Source: Paenibacillus_AR mesotrionivorans (GTDB lineage: Bacteria > Bacillota > Bacilli > Paenibacillales > NBRC-103111). From it: a DNA stretch of 64,000 nucleotides. The notes under the pieces were generated by a model. That model was given only the letters and a program-made list of their open reading frames with translations, was not told the DNA's origin and searched no databases. The stretch is from positions 1 to 64,000 of the forward strand of contig NZ_JBJURJ010000029.1 in assembly GCF_046098205.1 (NCBI RefSeq), in the 5' to 3' direction. A program made the translations under genes and the position numbers. Of this stretch, positions 34,298-42,887 are shown one piece after another. The first letter of the stretch is position 1. Every line of letters begins with the position of its first letter.

Positions 34298-37200
34298 TTA
34301 CTCTGCCCCCAGCTCCGATCCCTCCAGATTGAGGTTCAACTTATCGCTGGTGACTTCGTCTTCGTCGATTTCGCGCATCTCGATCTCTTCCTCGTTCTCG
34401 GAGAGGATCTTGACATCCATACCCAGGCTCTGCAATTCCTTGATCAGAACCTTGAAGGATTCGGGAATGCCCGGTTCCGGCACATTCTCGCCTTTGACGA
34501 TGGACTCGTAGGTTTTCACCCGGCCAACCACGTCATCGGACTTGACGGTCAAAATTTCTTGCAGAGTATAAGCAGCGCCGTATGCTTCCAGCGCCCATAC
34601 TTCCATTTCGCCGAAGCGCTGGCCGCCGAACTGGGCTTTACCGCCCAACGGCTGCTGGGTAACCAGCGAGTATGGACCCGTGGAACGGGCGTGAATCTTA
34701 TCGTCAACCATGTGCGCCAGCTTGATCATGTACATGACGCCGACGGTAACTTCACGTTCGAAGGGCTCGCCGGTCCGGCCATCGCAAAGCTGCCATTTAC
34801 CGGTCCGGGCCATACCTGCTTCCACCATGGTATCGAAGACGTCGTTTTCGCGCGCGCCGTCAAATACAGGGGTTGCCGTATGAATGCCCAGCATCTTGGC
34901 GGCCATGCCCAAGTGAACCTCCAGCGCTTGGCCGATGTTCATCCGGGACGGTACGCCCAGCGGGTTCAACACAACTTCAACAGGTGTGCCATCCGGCAGG
35001 AAGGGCATATCCTCTTCCGGCATGATCCGTGCAATAACACCCTTGTTGCCGTGACGTCCGGCCATCTTGTCGCCTTCGGAGATCTTCCGCTTCTGGGCGA
35101 TGTAGACACGCACCAGCTGGTTGACTCCGGGAGGAAGCTCATCGCCGTTCTCACGGGTGAAGACCTTCACATCCACAACAATACCGTCGGTACCGTGGGG
35201 CACCCGCAAGGAGGTATCCCGCACTTCCCGCGCCTTTTCACCGAAGATGGCGTGCAGGAGGCGTTCTTCCGCAGTCAGCTCGGTTACACCCTTCGGGGTT
35301 ACCTTACCTACCAGAATGTCGCCTGCACCGATCTCCGCACCAACACGGATGATGCCGCGCTCATCCAGGTTCTTCAATGCATCCTCGCCCACGTTGGGGA
35401 TATCCCGGGTGATTTCCTCGGGTCCCAGCTTGGTATCCCGGGCTTCGGATTCGTATTCCTCGATATGGATGGAGGTGTACACATCCTCCTTAACCAGCTT
35501 TTGGCTGAGCAGGATGGCATCCTCGTAGTTGTAACCTTCCCAAGTCATAAACGCAACCACAACATTGCGGCCAAGCGCCAATTCGCCCTGCTCGGTGGAC
35601 GGTCCGTCAGCCAGAATATCACCCGGCTTGATGATGTCACCCTTGCGGCAGATGGGACGCTGGTTGATGCAGGTGCCTTGGTTGGAGCGTTCGAACTTGT
35701 GGAGCTTATGCTTGATCAGATTTCCGGTAACCATCCGGCCGTCAATCATTTGCTGCTGGCGGACCCAGATCTCATTGGCGGAAACCCGCTCCACAATGCC
35801 ATGCACCTTGGATACGATACATACGCCGGAATCCTTGGCAGATTTGTGCTCCATGCCGGTTCCTACGAGAGGAGCCTTGGGCAACAAGAGCGGAACAGCC
35901 TGCCGCTGCATGTTGGAACCCATGAGCGCACGGTTGGAGTCGTCATTCTCCAGGAAGGGAATGAGAGCCGTTGCCACGGATACCACTTGCTTCGGCGAAA
36001 TATCCATATAGTCAACCCGCTCCTTGGGGAGCGTCAGGATATCATCCTTGTAACGGACAATAACGCTGTCTTGGACAAAAGTGCCTTCTTCGGACAGTTC
36101 CGCATTCGCCTGGGCGATAACGTAATTATCCTCTTCATCCGCGGTCAGATAAGCAATCTGATCGGTGACGACACCCGTTTTGGGATCAACCCAACGGTAA
36201 GGCGCTTCGATAAAGCCATATTCATTGATCCGCGCGAAGGTGGACAAGGAGTTGATCAACCCGATGTTCGGTCCTTCAGGCGTTTCGATGGGACACATCC
36301 GGCCATAGTGGGAGTGATGGACGTCCCGGACTTCCATGCCCGCACGTTCCCGGGTCAGACCGCCAGGGCCCAAAGCAGACAAACGGCGCTTATGCGTCAG
36401 CTCTGCCAACGGGTTGGTTTGGTCCATAAACTGGGACAGCTGGGAGCTGCCGAAGAACTCCTTGATGGATGCGATCACAGGACGGATGTTGATCAGCGCT
36501 TGAGGCGTGATTACATTGGCGTCTTGGATGGACATCCGCTCGCGCACAACCCGCTCCATCCGGGACAACCCGATACGGAATTGGTTTTGCAGAAGCTCAC
36601 CGACGGAACGCAGACGGCGGTTGCCCAGATGGTCAATATCATCCGTGCTGCCGATGCCGTGCAAGAGGTTCATAAAATAGTTAATGGAAGAAACGATATC
36701 CGCCGGTGTAATATGCTTGACCGACTTGTCGATCAGTCCGTTGGCAATCACCTTGACGACCTTGCCGTCTTCAATCGGCGAATACACATGGATAGACTGC
36801 AGCGGAATCTCATTCTCATTTTCAAGCACACCGCCGGCCGTATGGAAATCCTTCATGCCCAGTCCGTTCTCCAGCATGGGAATGATGGTATCCAGCAAAC
36901 GCCGGTCCAGCAGTTGTCCGGCTTCCGCCAGAATTTCGCCGGTAGTGGCATCCACCAAGGTTTCAGCCAGGCGCTGGTTAAACAGCCGGTTCTTAATATG
37001 AAGCTTCTTATTGATCTTGTAACGGCCGACATTGGCCAGATCATACCGCTTCGGATCGAAGAAACGCGCTACCAGAAGACTCTTGGCGTTATCCAGTGTC
37101 GGCGGTTCGCCGGGACGAAGCCGTTCGTAAATTTCGATAAGGGCCTTATCCGTGGTATCGGTATTGTCCTTATCAAGGGTATTGCGGATATATTCATCGT

Positions 37201-37834
37201 CACCGAGGAGGTTGATGATTTCCGCATCCGTGCCAAATCCCAAAGCCCGCAGAAGAACGGTAACCGGAATTTTACGGGTACGGTCGATCCGGACATAAAT
37301 GATGTCCTTGGCGTCCGTCTCCAGCTCCAGCCACGCACCACGGTTGGGAATCACAGTTGCGGTGAAGTTCTTCTTGCCGTTCTTGTCAACTTTGGTGCTG
37401 AAATACACGCTTGGCGAACGGACCAACTGACTGACGATAACACGCTCGGCCCCGTTGATAATAAACGTGCCTGTTTCGGTCATGAGCGGGAAATCACCCA
37501 TGAAAACTTCCTGTTCCTTCACCTCTCCGGTTTCCTTGTTGATCAAGCGTACCTTGACCCGCAAGGGCGCCGCATAGGTTACGTCCCGTTCCTTCGCGTC
37601 GTCCACTGTGTATTTCGGTTCCCCAAGGCTGTAGTCGATAAACTCCAGCACCAGATTCCCGGTAAAGTCCTGAATCGGAGAGATGTCCTGGAACATCTCG
37701 CGCAATCCCTCATCCAAAAACCACTGGTATGATTTTTGCTGAATTTCAATCAGGTTAGGGATATCCAGCACTTCGTTGATGCGCGCATAAGACCTGCGTT
37801 TACGTCGACCAAATTGAACAAGATGACCCGCCAA
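34298..37834 (-). CDS. rpoB: DNA-directed RNA polymerase subunit beta
   Basis: A 1178-residue beta subunit. TTG start 8 nt after GAGGGGTG. The rifampicin region SSQLSQFMDQTNPLAELTHK with RRLSALGPGG keeps the His and Ser found in sensitive polymerases. Downstream, GMEVRDVHHSHYGR has Met and His where Phe/Tyr are commonly seen, a conservative change outside the drug pocket core. Ends in an acidic tail. Cotranscribed with rpoC (about 170-bp spacer). Confidence 0.97.
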   Translation of the reverse strand: MAGHLVQFGRRKRRSYARINEVLDIPNLIEIQQKSYQWFLDEGLREMFQDISPIQDFTGNLVLEFIDYSLGEPKYTVDDAKERDVTYAAPLRVKVRLINKETGEVKEQEVFMGDFPLMTETGTFIINGAERVIVSQLVRSPSVYFSTKVDKNGKKNFTATVIPNRGAWLELETDAKDIIYVRIDRTRKIPVTVLLRALGFGTDAEIINLLGDDEYIRNTLDKDNTDTTDKALIEIYERLRPGEPPTLDNAKSLLVARFFDPKRYDLANVGRYKINKKLHIKNRLFNQRLAETLVDATTGEILAEAGQLLDRRLLDTIIPMLENGLGMKDFHTAGGVLENENEIPLQSIHVYSPIEDGKVVKVIANGLIDKSVKHITPADIVSSINYFMNLLHGIGSTDDIDHLGNRRLRSVGELLQNQFRIGLSRMERVVRERMSIQDANVITPQALINIRPVIASIKEFFGSSQLSQFMDQTNPLAELTHKRRLSALGPGGLTRERAGMEVRDVHHSHYGRMCPIETPEGPNIGLINSLSTFARINEYGFIEAPYRWVDPKTGVVTDQIAYLTADEEDNYVIAQANAELSEEGTFVQDSVIVRYKDDILTLPKERVDYMDISPKQVVSVATALIPFLENDDSNRALMGSNMQRQAVPLLLPKAPLVGTGMEHKSAKDSGVCIVSKVHGIVERVSANEIWVRQQQMIDGRMVTGNLIKHKLHKFERSNQGTCINQRPICRKGDIIKPGDILADGPSTEQGELALGRNVVVAFMTWEGYNYEDAILLSQKLVKEDVYTSIHIEEYESEARDTKLGPEEITRDIPNVGEDALKNLDERGIIRVGAEIGAGDILVGKVTPKGVTELTAEERLLHAIFGEKAREVRDTSLRVPHGTDGIVVDVKVFTRENGDELPPGVNQLVRVYIAQKRKISEGDKMAGRHGNKGVIARIMPEEDMPFLPDGTPVEVVLNPLGVPSRMNIGQALEVHLGMAAKMLGIHTATPVFDGARENDVFDTMVEAGMARTGKWQLCDGRTGEPFEREVTVGVMYMIKLAHMVDDKIHARSTGPYSLVTQQPLGGKAQFGGQRFGEMEVWALEAYGAAYTLQEILTVKSDDVVGRVKTYESIVKGENVPEPGIPESFKVLIKELQSLGMDVKILSENEEEIEMREIDEDEVTSDKLNLNLEGSELGAE

Positions 37835-38280
37835 CTTTCATTCACCCCTCGTGCCTGCTTAAAGTTGCTGCTATCAGGAGATAACATGATCCGGCCCAAA
37901 GGCAGGATCAGTTATGGAGAGCCTCAGGCTGTGATAACCAAGCCAAGGGCAGCCTCTCCACATGTATTCGCCTACTTCGGAAACCGGTATACTACCGAGA
38001 TCCGGTTGTTCCACCGCAACGGGCTGCTCCCGCAAAATGCGCAGAGCGATCCAGTATCATCTTCCTATAATTTGCCAAAAGGGAAGAGAATATACCCGAT
38101 CCGGATAATTGGTCAAATGGACACCGTCATGCGACATTTTCCTGCAAGATGCTTAAATGCTTGAAACGCCGGGTATAATAACGTTAACTTACGGTCAAAC
38201 CGCAGCTCCCTCCATCCCCGCAAAAAAACACTTGACATTTTCAAAAATGAAAGACATGTCGCCCATCATAATTCTGACAT
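37835..38280 (-). other. Long structured leader of rpoB
   Basis: About 445 bp without a gene. It holds a second promoter (38089-38116), a stem GGAGAG...CTCTCC with an inner CTG/CAG (37916-37959), and further short stems (CCGG...CCGG near 37983-38004). No open frame with an RBS and family match was seen. It probably controls rpoBC relative to rplJL. Confidence 0.55.
38089..38116 (-). promoter_or_regulatory. Proximal rpoB promoter (candidate)
   Basis: -35 TTGACC (38111-38116), 16-bp spacer, -10 TATATT (38089-38094), about 250 bp before rpoB. Confidence 0.5.
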
Positions 38281-38286
38281 TTTATA

Positions 38287-38315
38287 ATCATATCACAATC
38301 AAAAAATCAAGTCAA
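38287..38315 (-). promoter_or_regulatory. Distal rpoB promoter
   Basis: -35 TTGACT (38310-38315), 17-bp spacer, -10 TATGAT (38287-38292). The -35 overlaps the stop codon of the methyltransferase gene, giving rpoBC a promoter separate from rplJL. Confidence 0.75.
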
Positions 38316-38917
38316 ACTTTTTTCATAGCGCGGAAGATTCTGTACCCCTTGTCCTTGGTGACTTCCTCCACCTGTCCCTCACCGAACAACTCCTCCAGCC
38401 TGGCCCATGCAGAGGGCGAACCCTGCTTCTTCTGAATGACAACCCACAGTGCTCCATCAGCCGCAAGAGCCTCGTATGCTTGGGTGAAAATCCGGTGCAC
38501 CACTTCCTTCCCGGCCCGGATCGGCGGATTGGTCAGGATGCAGTCGAAGGTTTCGCCGGCAACTGCCGACAGCGTATCACTTTCGAGGATACGGACATTC
38601 GACACTCCATTCAAAGCCGCATTCTCCTTAGCCAGCTCCAACGCCCGGTTGTTCACATCCAGCATGGTCACGCTCCCCCGCTCTGCCAGCACTGCAGCCG
38701 ACAGTCCGATGGGACCGTATCCACATCCCACATCCAACACCCGTGCTTCCGGCGGAATCTCCATGGTTTCGATCAAAAGTGTACTTCCAAAATCAATGCC
38801 GTTTTTGGAGAACACTCCAGCATCGGAGAGGAACGCCCAGTTTCTTCCGCGCAGCTCCGCCTGGAATCGGAAGGTGTCCCGGCCGGAGACCGGCTTGGAG
38901 GTATAATAATGATCCAC
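38312..38917 (-). CDS. RsmC-like class I methyltransferase (YbxB)
   Basis: A 201-residue SAM-dependent methyltransferase of the MTS/RsmC type. SAM motif I is VLDVGCGYGPIGLSAA; the DCILTNPPIRAG motif (NPPI) is typical of N-methyltransferases acting on rRNA guanine. Same size and place (between rplL and rpoB) as B. subtilis YbxB; the substrate is not proven. GTG start after GGAAAGGGGG. Confidence 0.88.
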   Translation of the reverse strand: MDHYYTSKPVSGRDTFRFQAELRGRNWAFLSDAGVFSKNGIDFGSTLLIETMEIPPEARVLDVGCGYGPIGLSAAVLAERGSVTMLDVNNRALELAKENAALNGVSNVRILESDTLSAVAGETFDCILTNPPIRAGKEVVHRIFTQAYEALAADGALWVVIQKKQGSPSAWARLEELFGEGQVEEVTKDKGYRIFRAMKKV

Positions 38918-39009
38918 AGCGGTTCGCCCCCTTTCCTTTACGAAAGTATGCGTTCTCCTTCTTGCCGGTAGACCGGCCCACCGGAGAGAAAGACAGCGCA
39001 TCAATAACA

Positions 39010-39040
39010 GCACAAACCCCTTGAAGAATCTTCAAGGGGT
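39010..39040 (-). terminator. Partial terminator after rplL
   Basis: Perfect ACCCCTTGAAGA-TT-CTTCAAGGGGT type hairpin (39016-39040) with a weak T tail (TTTGTG), 21 bp after the rplL stop. Probably attenuates transcription from rplJL into rpoBC. Confidence 0.65.
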
Positions 39041-39061
39041 CCTATGTGCAGCAAAGTGGAA

Positions 39062-39424
39062 TTACTTCACTTCTACAGTTGCGCCTGCTTCGGTCAGCTT
39101 AGCCTTAACAGCTTCAGCATCTTCCTTGGATACCTTTTCCTTGACCGGCTTAGGAGCGCCGTCAACCAGATCCTTGGCTTCTTTCAGACCCAGACCAGTG
39201 ATTTCGCGTACAACCTTGATCACGTTGATCTTGGAAGCGCCAGCGTTGGTCAGGATTACGTCGAATTCAGTTTGCTCGGCTTCAGCCGGAGCTGCTGCTA
39301 CTGCGCCTACAACAGTCGGAGCTGCTGCAGTTACGCCGAATTCTTCCTCGATTGCTTTAACCAGATCGTTCAGGTCCAGAACGGTCATGCCTTTGATGGC
39401 TTCAATGATTTGCTCTTTGCTCAT
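39062..39424 (-). CDS. rplL: 50S ribosomal protein L7/L12
   Basis: A 120-residue L7/L12 of the stalk, recruiting translational GTPases. N-terminal dimer domain MSKEQIIEAIKGMTVLDLND, Ala-rich hinge, and C-terminal KINVIKVVREITGLGLKEAK. Confidence 0.97.
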   Translation of the reverse strand: MSKEQIIEAIKGMTVLDLNDLVKAIEEEFGVTAAAPTVVGAVAAAPAEAEQTEFDVILTNAGASKINVIKVVREITGLGLKEAKDLVDGAPKPVKEKVSKEDAEAVKAKLTEAGATVEVK

Positions 39425-39475
39425 GGTTAAACCTCCTATATATCGTTCATATGATTTTTTTGGTGCTGGGGTTTC

Positions 39476-39970
39476 TTACGCTTCTTGCTTTTCGGAAACG
39501 GCCTTAACCGCAAGGGCGAAGTTGCGCATCGGTGCTTGCAGCACGCTGAGCAGCATGGACAGAAGTCCTTCGCGGGAAGGCAGATCAGCCAGTGCCTTAA
39601 GCTGAGCAGCATCGACAACGCGTCCTTCGACAACGCCGCCTTTGATTTGGAGCTTGTCGTTCTTCTTGGCGAAATCAGCCAGCACCTTGGCAGGAGCGAC
39701 TACGTCCTTACCGAAAGCCACAGCTGTAGGTCCAGTTAGAACGGCATCCAACTCAGTCAGGTTAGCCTCGGCAGTAGCACGGCGCACCAGCGTGTTCTTC
39801 AACACTTGGAATTCAACGCCTGCTTCGCGGAGGTTCTTCCGCAGCTGGGTTACTTGAGCAACAGTCAGACCACGGTAGTCAGCAACCACTGTGCAGGAGC
39901 TTTCCTGCAGCTTGGCAGTCACTTCGTTTACCATTTGTTGTTTTTGTTCCAGTACTTTTGCATTAGGCAT
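39476..39970 (-). CDS. rplJ: 50S ribosomal protein L10
   Basis: A 164-residue L10, base of the L7/L12 stalk. VADYRGLTVAQVTQLRKNLR and the C-terminal helix that binds L7/L12 dimers are present. Preceded by an L10 leader that gives autogenous control of rplJL. Confidence 0.97.
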   Translation of the reverse strand: MPNAKVLEQKQQMVNEVTAKLQESSCTVVADYRGLTVAQVTQLRKNLREAGVEFQVLKNTLVRRATAEANLTELDAVLTGPTAVAFGKDVVAPAKVLADFAKKNDKLQIKGGVVEGRVVDAAQLKALADLPSREGLLSMLLSVLQAPMRNFALAVKAVSEKQEA

Positions 39971-40051
39971 TCGTTACACCTCCTAGGGAAGCTTTGCAAA
40001 AAAGCAAAACTGTATTCGACACATACGAGCAACCTGCGCTGCTGAAGGCAT

Positions 40052-40197
40052 AAAAAATGCCCTCGTTAGACGACGAAGGCATGATGGATTCGAATCGATT
40101 CAAGCTAAGGATCGATCTATATCATAACACCTCGGCAGGGAATTAAGCCTCAAGGGCACCTGCTGTCTACGGTCAGCATATTCACTTTTGAAAAACC
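40052..40197 (-). promoter_or_regulatory. L10 leader with attenuator hairpin
   Basis: The minus strand has the conserved L10-leader core: CCGTAGACAGCAGGTG (about 40157-40172) and CTTAATTCCCTGCCGAGG (40130-40147), which pair through AGCAGG/CCTGCC-type segments. It ends in a terminator-like hairpin ATGCCTTCGT...ACGAGGGCAT (40057-40082) followed by TTTTT. Binding of L10(L12)4 is known to control such leaders. Confidence 0.82.
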
Positions 40198-40203
40198 TCA
40201 CTT

Positions 40204-40233
40204 ATCCTAACACAGATGAGGCGCGCAAGTCAA
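40204..40233 (-). promoter_or_regulatory. rplJ-rplL promoter
   Basis: -35 TTGACT (40228-40233), 18-bp spacer, -10 TAGGAT (40204-40209), just after the rplA stop codon and directly before the L10 leader. Confidence 0.7.
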
Positions 40234-40243
40234 ATGCCATTTT

Positions 40244-40936
40244 TTAGCGGTAAGCAGCAATGTTGAGCTTCACGCTCGGGCCCATAGTAGAGGACACGGC
40301 AGCGCTCTTCAGGTATACACCCTTAGCTGCAGCAGGCTTGGCACGAACAAGCGCATCAATCAGGGCCTTCAGGTTTTCATTCAGCTTGTCGGCGTCGAAG
40401 GAAGCCTTGCCGATAGGAGCATGAATTTGACCGGCTCTGTCGAGACGATATTCGATTTTACCTGCTTTGATTTCACCGATGGCTTTGGTTACGTCAAATG
40501 TAACGGTACCGGCCTTGGGGTTCGGCATCAAGCCTTTACCACCGAGGATACGGCCCAGCTTACCTACTTCGCTCATCATGTCCGGTGTAGCCACGCAGAC
40601 ATCAAAGTCGAACCAGCCTTGCTGGATTTTGTTGATCATGTCAGCATCGCCAACGAAATCGGCTCCGGCAGCTTCCGCTTCCTTTGCTTTGTCACCTTTG
40701 GCGAATACAAGCACACGCTTGGTTTTGCCTGTGCCGTGGGGCAGTACAACTACGCCGCGGACAGCTTGGTCTTGCTTCTTGGGGTCTACGCCCAGACGAA
40801 CGGCAACCTCAACGGTTTCGTCGAACTTGGCAGTAGCCATTTTCTTCACGAGCTCAACAGCTTCTGCAGCTTCGTAAAACGCTTCTGCGTTTACGTTTTT
40901 AGCTGCTTCGGCATACTTCTTACCGTGTTTAGCCAT
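40244..40936 (-). CDS. rplA: 50S ribosomal protein L1
   Basis: A 230-residue L1 of the mobile E-site stalk. MAKHGKKYAEAAKNV and GLMPNPKAGTVTFDVTKAIG are diagnostic. The start has GGAGG 7 nt upstream; 14 upstream in-frame codons are excluded. Confidence 0.97.
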   Translation of the reverse strand: MAKHGKKYAEAAKNVNAEAFYEAAEAVELVKKMATAKFDETVEVAVRLGVDPKKQDQAVRGVVVLPHGTGKTKRVLVFAKGDKAKEAEAAGADFVGDADMINKIQQGWFDFDVCVATPDMMSEVGKLGRILGGKGLMPNPKAGTVTFDVTKAIGEIKAGKIEYRLDRAGQIHAPIGKASFDADKLNENLKALIDALVRAKPAAAKGVYLKSAAVSSTMGPSVKLNIAAYR

Positions 40937-40997
40937 GTACGGTTCCTCCTTTGTGGTGTTAGCGGAATATCCTCCCACTTGGTCAAACGGTGAAGAC

Positions 40998-41423
40998 TTA
41001 GTCTTCGATTACGATACCCATGCTGCGGGCAGTGCCTTCAACCATGCGCATAGCCGCTTCTACGGAAGCTGCGTTCAGGTCGGGCATTTTTTGTTCGGCG
41101 ATCTCACGCACCTTAGCGCGCTTGATGGTTGCCACTTTCTTCTTGTTAGGTTCGCCGGATCCCTTAGGAACGTTGGCGGCTACACGAAGCAGAACGGCTG
41201 CGGGCGGAGTTTTGGTTTCGAATGTAAAGGAACGGTCCTCGAATACTGTGATAACAACCGGAATAATCAGGCCGGCTTGATCAGCGGTACGGGCATTGAA
41301 TTCCTTACAGAACGCCATAATGTTCACGCCTGCTTGACCCAGTGCAGGACCGATCGGCGGTGCCGGATTCGCTTTACCTGCTGCAACTTGGAGCTTCACC
41401 ATTTTGATAACTTTCTTTGCCAT
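40998..41423 (-). CDS. rplK: 50S ribosomal protein L11
   Basis: A 141-residue L11 of the GTPase-associated centre, needed for RelA-type stringent signalling and the thiostrepton site. KLQVAAGKANPAPPIGPALG is diagnostic. The ATG follows AAGGAGGTG; a 33-codon upstream extension runs through the leader and is rejected. Confidence 0.97.
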   Translation of the reverse strand: MAKKVIKMVKLQVAAGKANPAPPIGPALGQAGVNIMAFCKEFNARTADQAGLIIPVVITVFEDRSFTFETKTPPAAVLLRVAANVPKGSGEPNKKKVATIKRAKVREIAEQKMPDLNAASVEAAMRMVEGTARSMGIVIED

Positions 41424-41625
41424 TGCTAGACACCTCCTTGCGAAATGTGGTACAGATGGGGTGCTGCCCCTCCCACCGCGGTTAGGCGCAGATGCGCCAG
41501 CCGCAAACACCGGCCGTTTCATACCGAAACCGGCCAGAGCGAATCCACGCTGCCGTGTGTGTCACTGCCGGCAGCCCGCATGCAAATAGTCCGCGGGAAA
41601 TCCCGCTTCCATGCGGCGGATGCAT
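41424..41625 (-). promoter_or_regulatory. Structured spacer/leader before rplK
   Basis: About 200 bp without a gene between nusG and rplK. Stems visible on the minus strand: GGCGCA-TC-TGCGCC, CTGCCG...CGGCAG and CCGGTTTC-GGTAT-GAAACGGCCGG. A GTGGGAGG word and a later TACCACAT word near the RBS recall conserved leader words of rplK in Bacillota. Likely translational control; not proven. Confidence 0.4.
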
Positions 41626-42159
41626 TTATACTTTCTCCACCTGAGTAAATTCCAGCTCAAGCGGTGTTTCCCTGCCGAACATGTTGACATGAACCTTCAG
41701 CTTCATCTTTTCCGGCAGAATTTCTTCTACGGAGCCGACAAAATTGGCGAAAGGACCCACTTTGACACGGACCATTTCTTTCAGCTCAAAGTCAATTTTC
41801 GGCTTCGGCTCTTCCATACCCATATGCTTCAGGATGGATTCCACTTCCTCGGGAAGCAGAGCGGTCGGCTTCGAGCCGGAGCCGGTAGAACCGACAAACC
41901 CTGTTACACCGGGCGTATTGCGGACAACATACCAAGACTCGTCCGTCTGGATCATCTCCACCAATACATAACCAGGGTAAACCTTGCGTTGAACCGTCTT
42001 CTTCTTGCCGTCCTTGTTCACTACTTCTTCTTCAGTAGGAACCAGGGCACGGAAGATCTTGTCCTGCATGTTCATGGACTCGACGCGCTTTTCCAGGTTT
42101 GCCTTAACCTTGTTTTCGTAACCCGAATACGTGTGGACGACATACCATCTTTTCTCCAT
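41626..42159 (-). CDS. nusG: Transcription termination/antitermination factor NusG
   Basis: A 177-residue NusG. N-terminal NGN domain (RWYVVHTYSGYENKVKANLE) binds the polymerase clamp; the C-terminal KOW domain (VRVKVGPFANFVGSVEEILP) contacts S10 or Rho. Next to secE as usual. Confidence 0.97.
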   Translation of the reverse strand: MEKRWYVVHTYSGYENKVKANLEKRVESMNMQDKIFRALVPTEEEVVNKDGKKKTVQRKVYPGYVLVEMIQTDESWYVVRNTPGVTGFVGSTGSGSKPTALLPEEVESILKHMGMEEPKPKIDFELKEMVRVKVGPFANFVGSVEEILPEKMKLKVHVNMFGRETPLELEFTQVEKV

Positions 42160-42171
42160 TGATGCCGGCCC

Positions 42172-42384
42172 CTATTCCGTGACCAGGCGAATCAGCTCGG
42201 AGATGCCCAGGTCAAGAACGTAAAAGTACAGGGTAACAAACAGCACCGTACCAACAACAACCAGCGTATAGCTGATCATTTCTTTTCTGGTAGGCCACTT
42301 GACTTTCTTGAGCTCGGACCAGGCATCGGCGAAGAAGCCGAAAAAGGAACCGAAGCTACGCTTCATTTTGTCCACAAAAGCCAC
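42172..42384 (-). CDS. secE: Preprotein translocase subunit SecE
   Basis: A 70-residue SecE with the amphipathic ELKKVKWPTRKEMISYTLVV signature and one transmembrane helix (about residues 40-60). GTG start after GGAGGTG. rpmG-secE-nusG order is conserved. Confidence 0.96.
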   Translation of the reverse strand: MAFVDKMKRSFGSFFGFFADAWSELKKVKWPTRKEMISYTLVVVGTVLFVTLYFYVLDLGISELIRLVTE

Positions 42385-42402
42385 GACTGCACCTCCAAAA
42401 GC

Positions 42403-42552
42403 TTACCGAGTTTCGCGATGGACTGTAGGTTCATTGCAATACTTGCAATACTTCTTCAGTTCCATGCGGTCCGGATTATTCCGCTTGTTCTTGTTGGACG
42501 TATAGTTCCGTTGTTTGCAGTTCGTGCAAGCCAAAGTAATGATAACCCGCAT
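42403..42552 (-). CDS. rpmG: 50S ribosomal protein L33 (zinc form)
   Basis: A 49-residue L33 read directly from the sequence: begins MRVIITLACTNCKQRNY and ends EPTVHRETR. Zinc-ribbon cysteines 9, 12, 36 and 39 are present. RBS GGGAGGTG upstream. First gene of the rpmG-secE-nusG transcript. Confidence 0.96.
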   Translation of the reverse strand: MRVIITLACTNCKQRNYTSNKNKRNNPDRMELKKYCKYCNEPTVHRETR

Positions 42553-42638
42553 GTTTACACCTCCCATAGACAACCTGAACTAATTAAAAACCCTGATTGT
42601 CTGGGACTCGCGTCTTAACAATTTAGGGTTACTAAAGC

Positions 42639-42667
42639 ATTCTATCATAGCGGGATATTCGTGTCAA
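42639..42667 (-). promoter_or_regulatory. rpmG-secE-nusG promoter
   Basis: Perfect -35 TTGACA (42662-42667), 17-bp spacer, -10 TAGAAT (42639-42644), about 85 bp before rpmG. The rest of 42668-42827 shows no gene. Confidence 0.88.
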
Positions 42668-42827
42668 GGAACCATTTCTCGCCAACACGCTTCCAAGGCC
42701 CGCTCCCGCCGCCGACAGCCTGCTTGTTTCGTTCCGGCCGCTCCATCGCGTCTCTTGATTGCTTGCTAGTATTGCCCGTAGAGTTGCAGGATAAACCTGA
42801 ACACACAGCCTTCCCCTTATACGCGGC

Positions 42828-42873
42828 AAAAAGAAAGCGTGCGGACAAGGCTCTCTTAAGCCCGTCCGCACGC
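42828..42873 (-). terminator. Terminator of the AraC-family gene
   Basis: GCGTGCGGAC...GTCCGCACGC 10-bp perfect stem (42837-42873) followed on the minus strand by TTTCTTTTT. Confidence 0.88.
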
Positions 42874-42887
42874 TGTCCCTATCTTAT

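Noticed and set aside
34559..37732. Long plus-strand open frame opposite rpoB
   Set aside because: Antisense shadow of rpoB for the same reasons.
42553..42660. Possible tRNA gene upstream of rpmG
   Set aside because: No cloverleaf, no TTCGA/T-arm and no CCA; the region is a leader with a perfect promoter.
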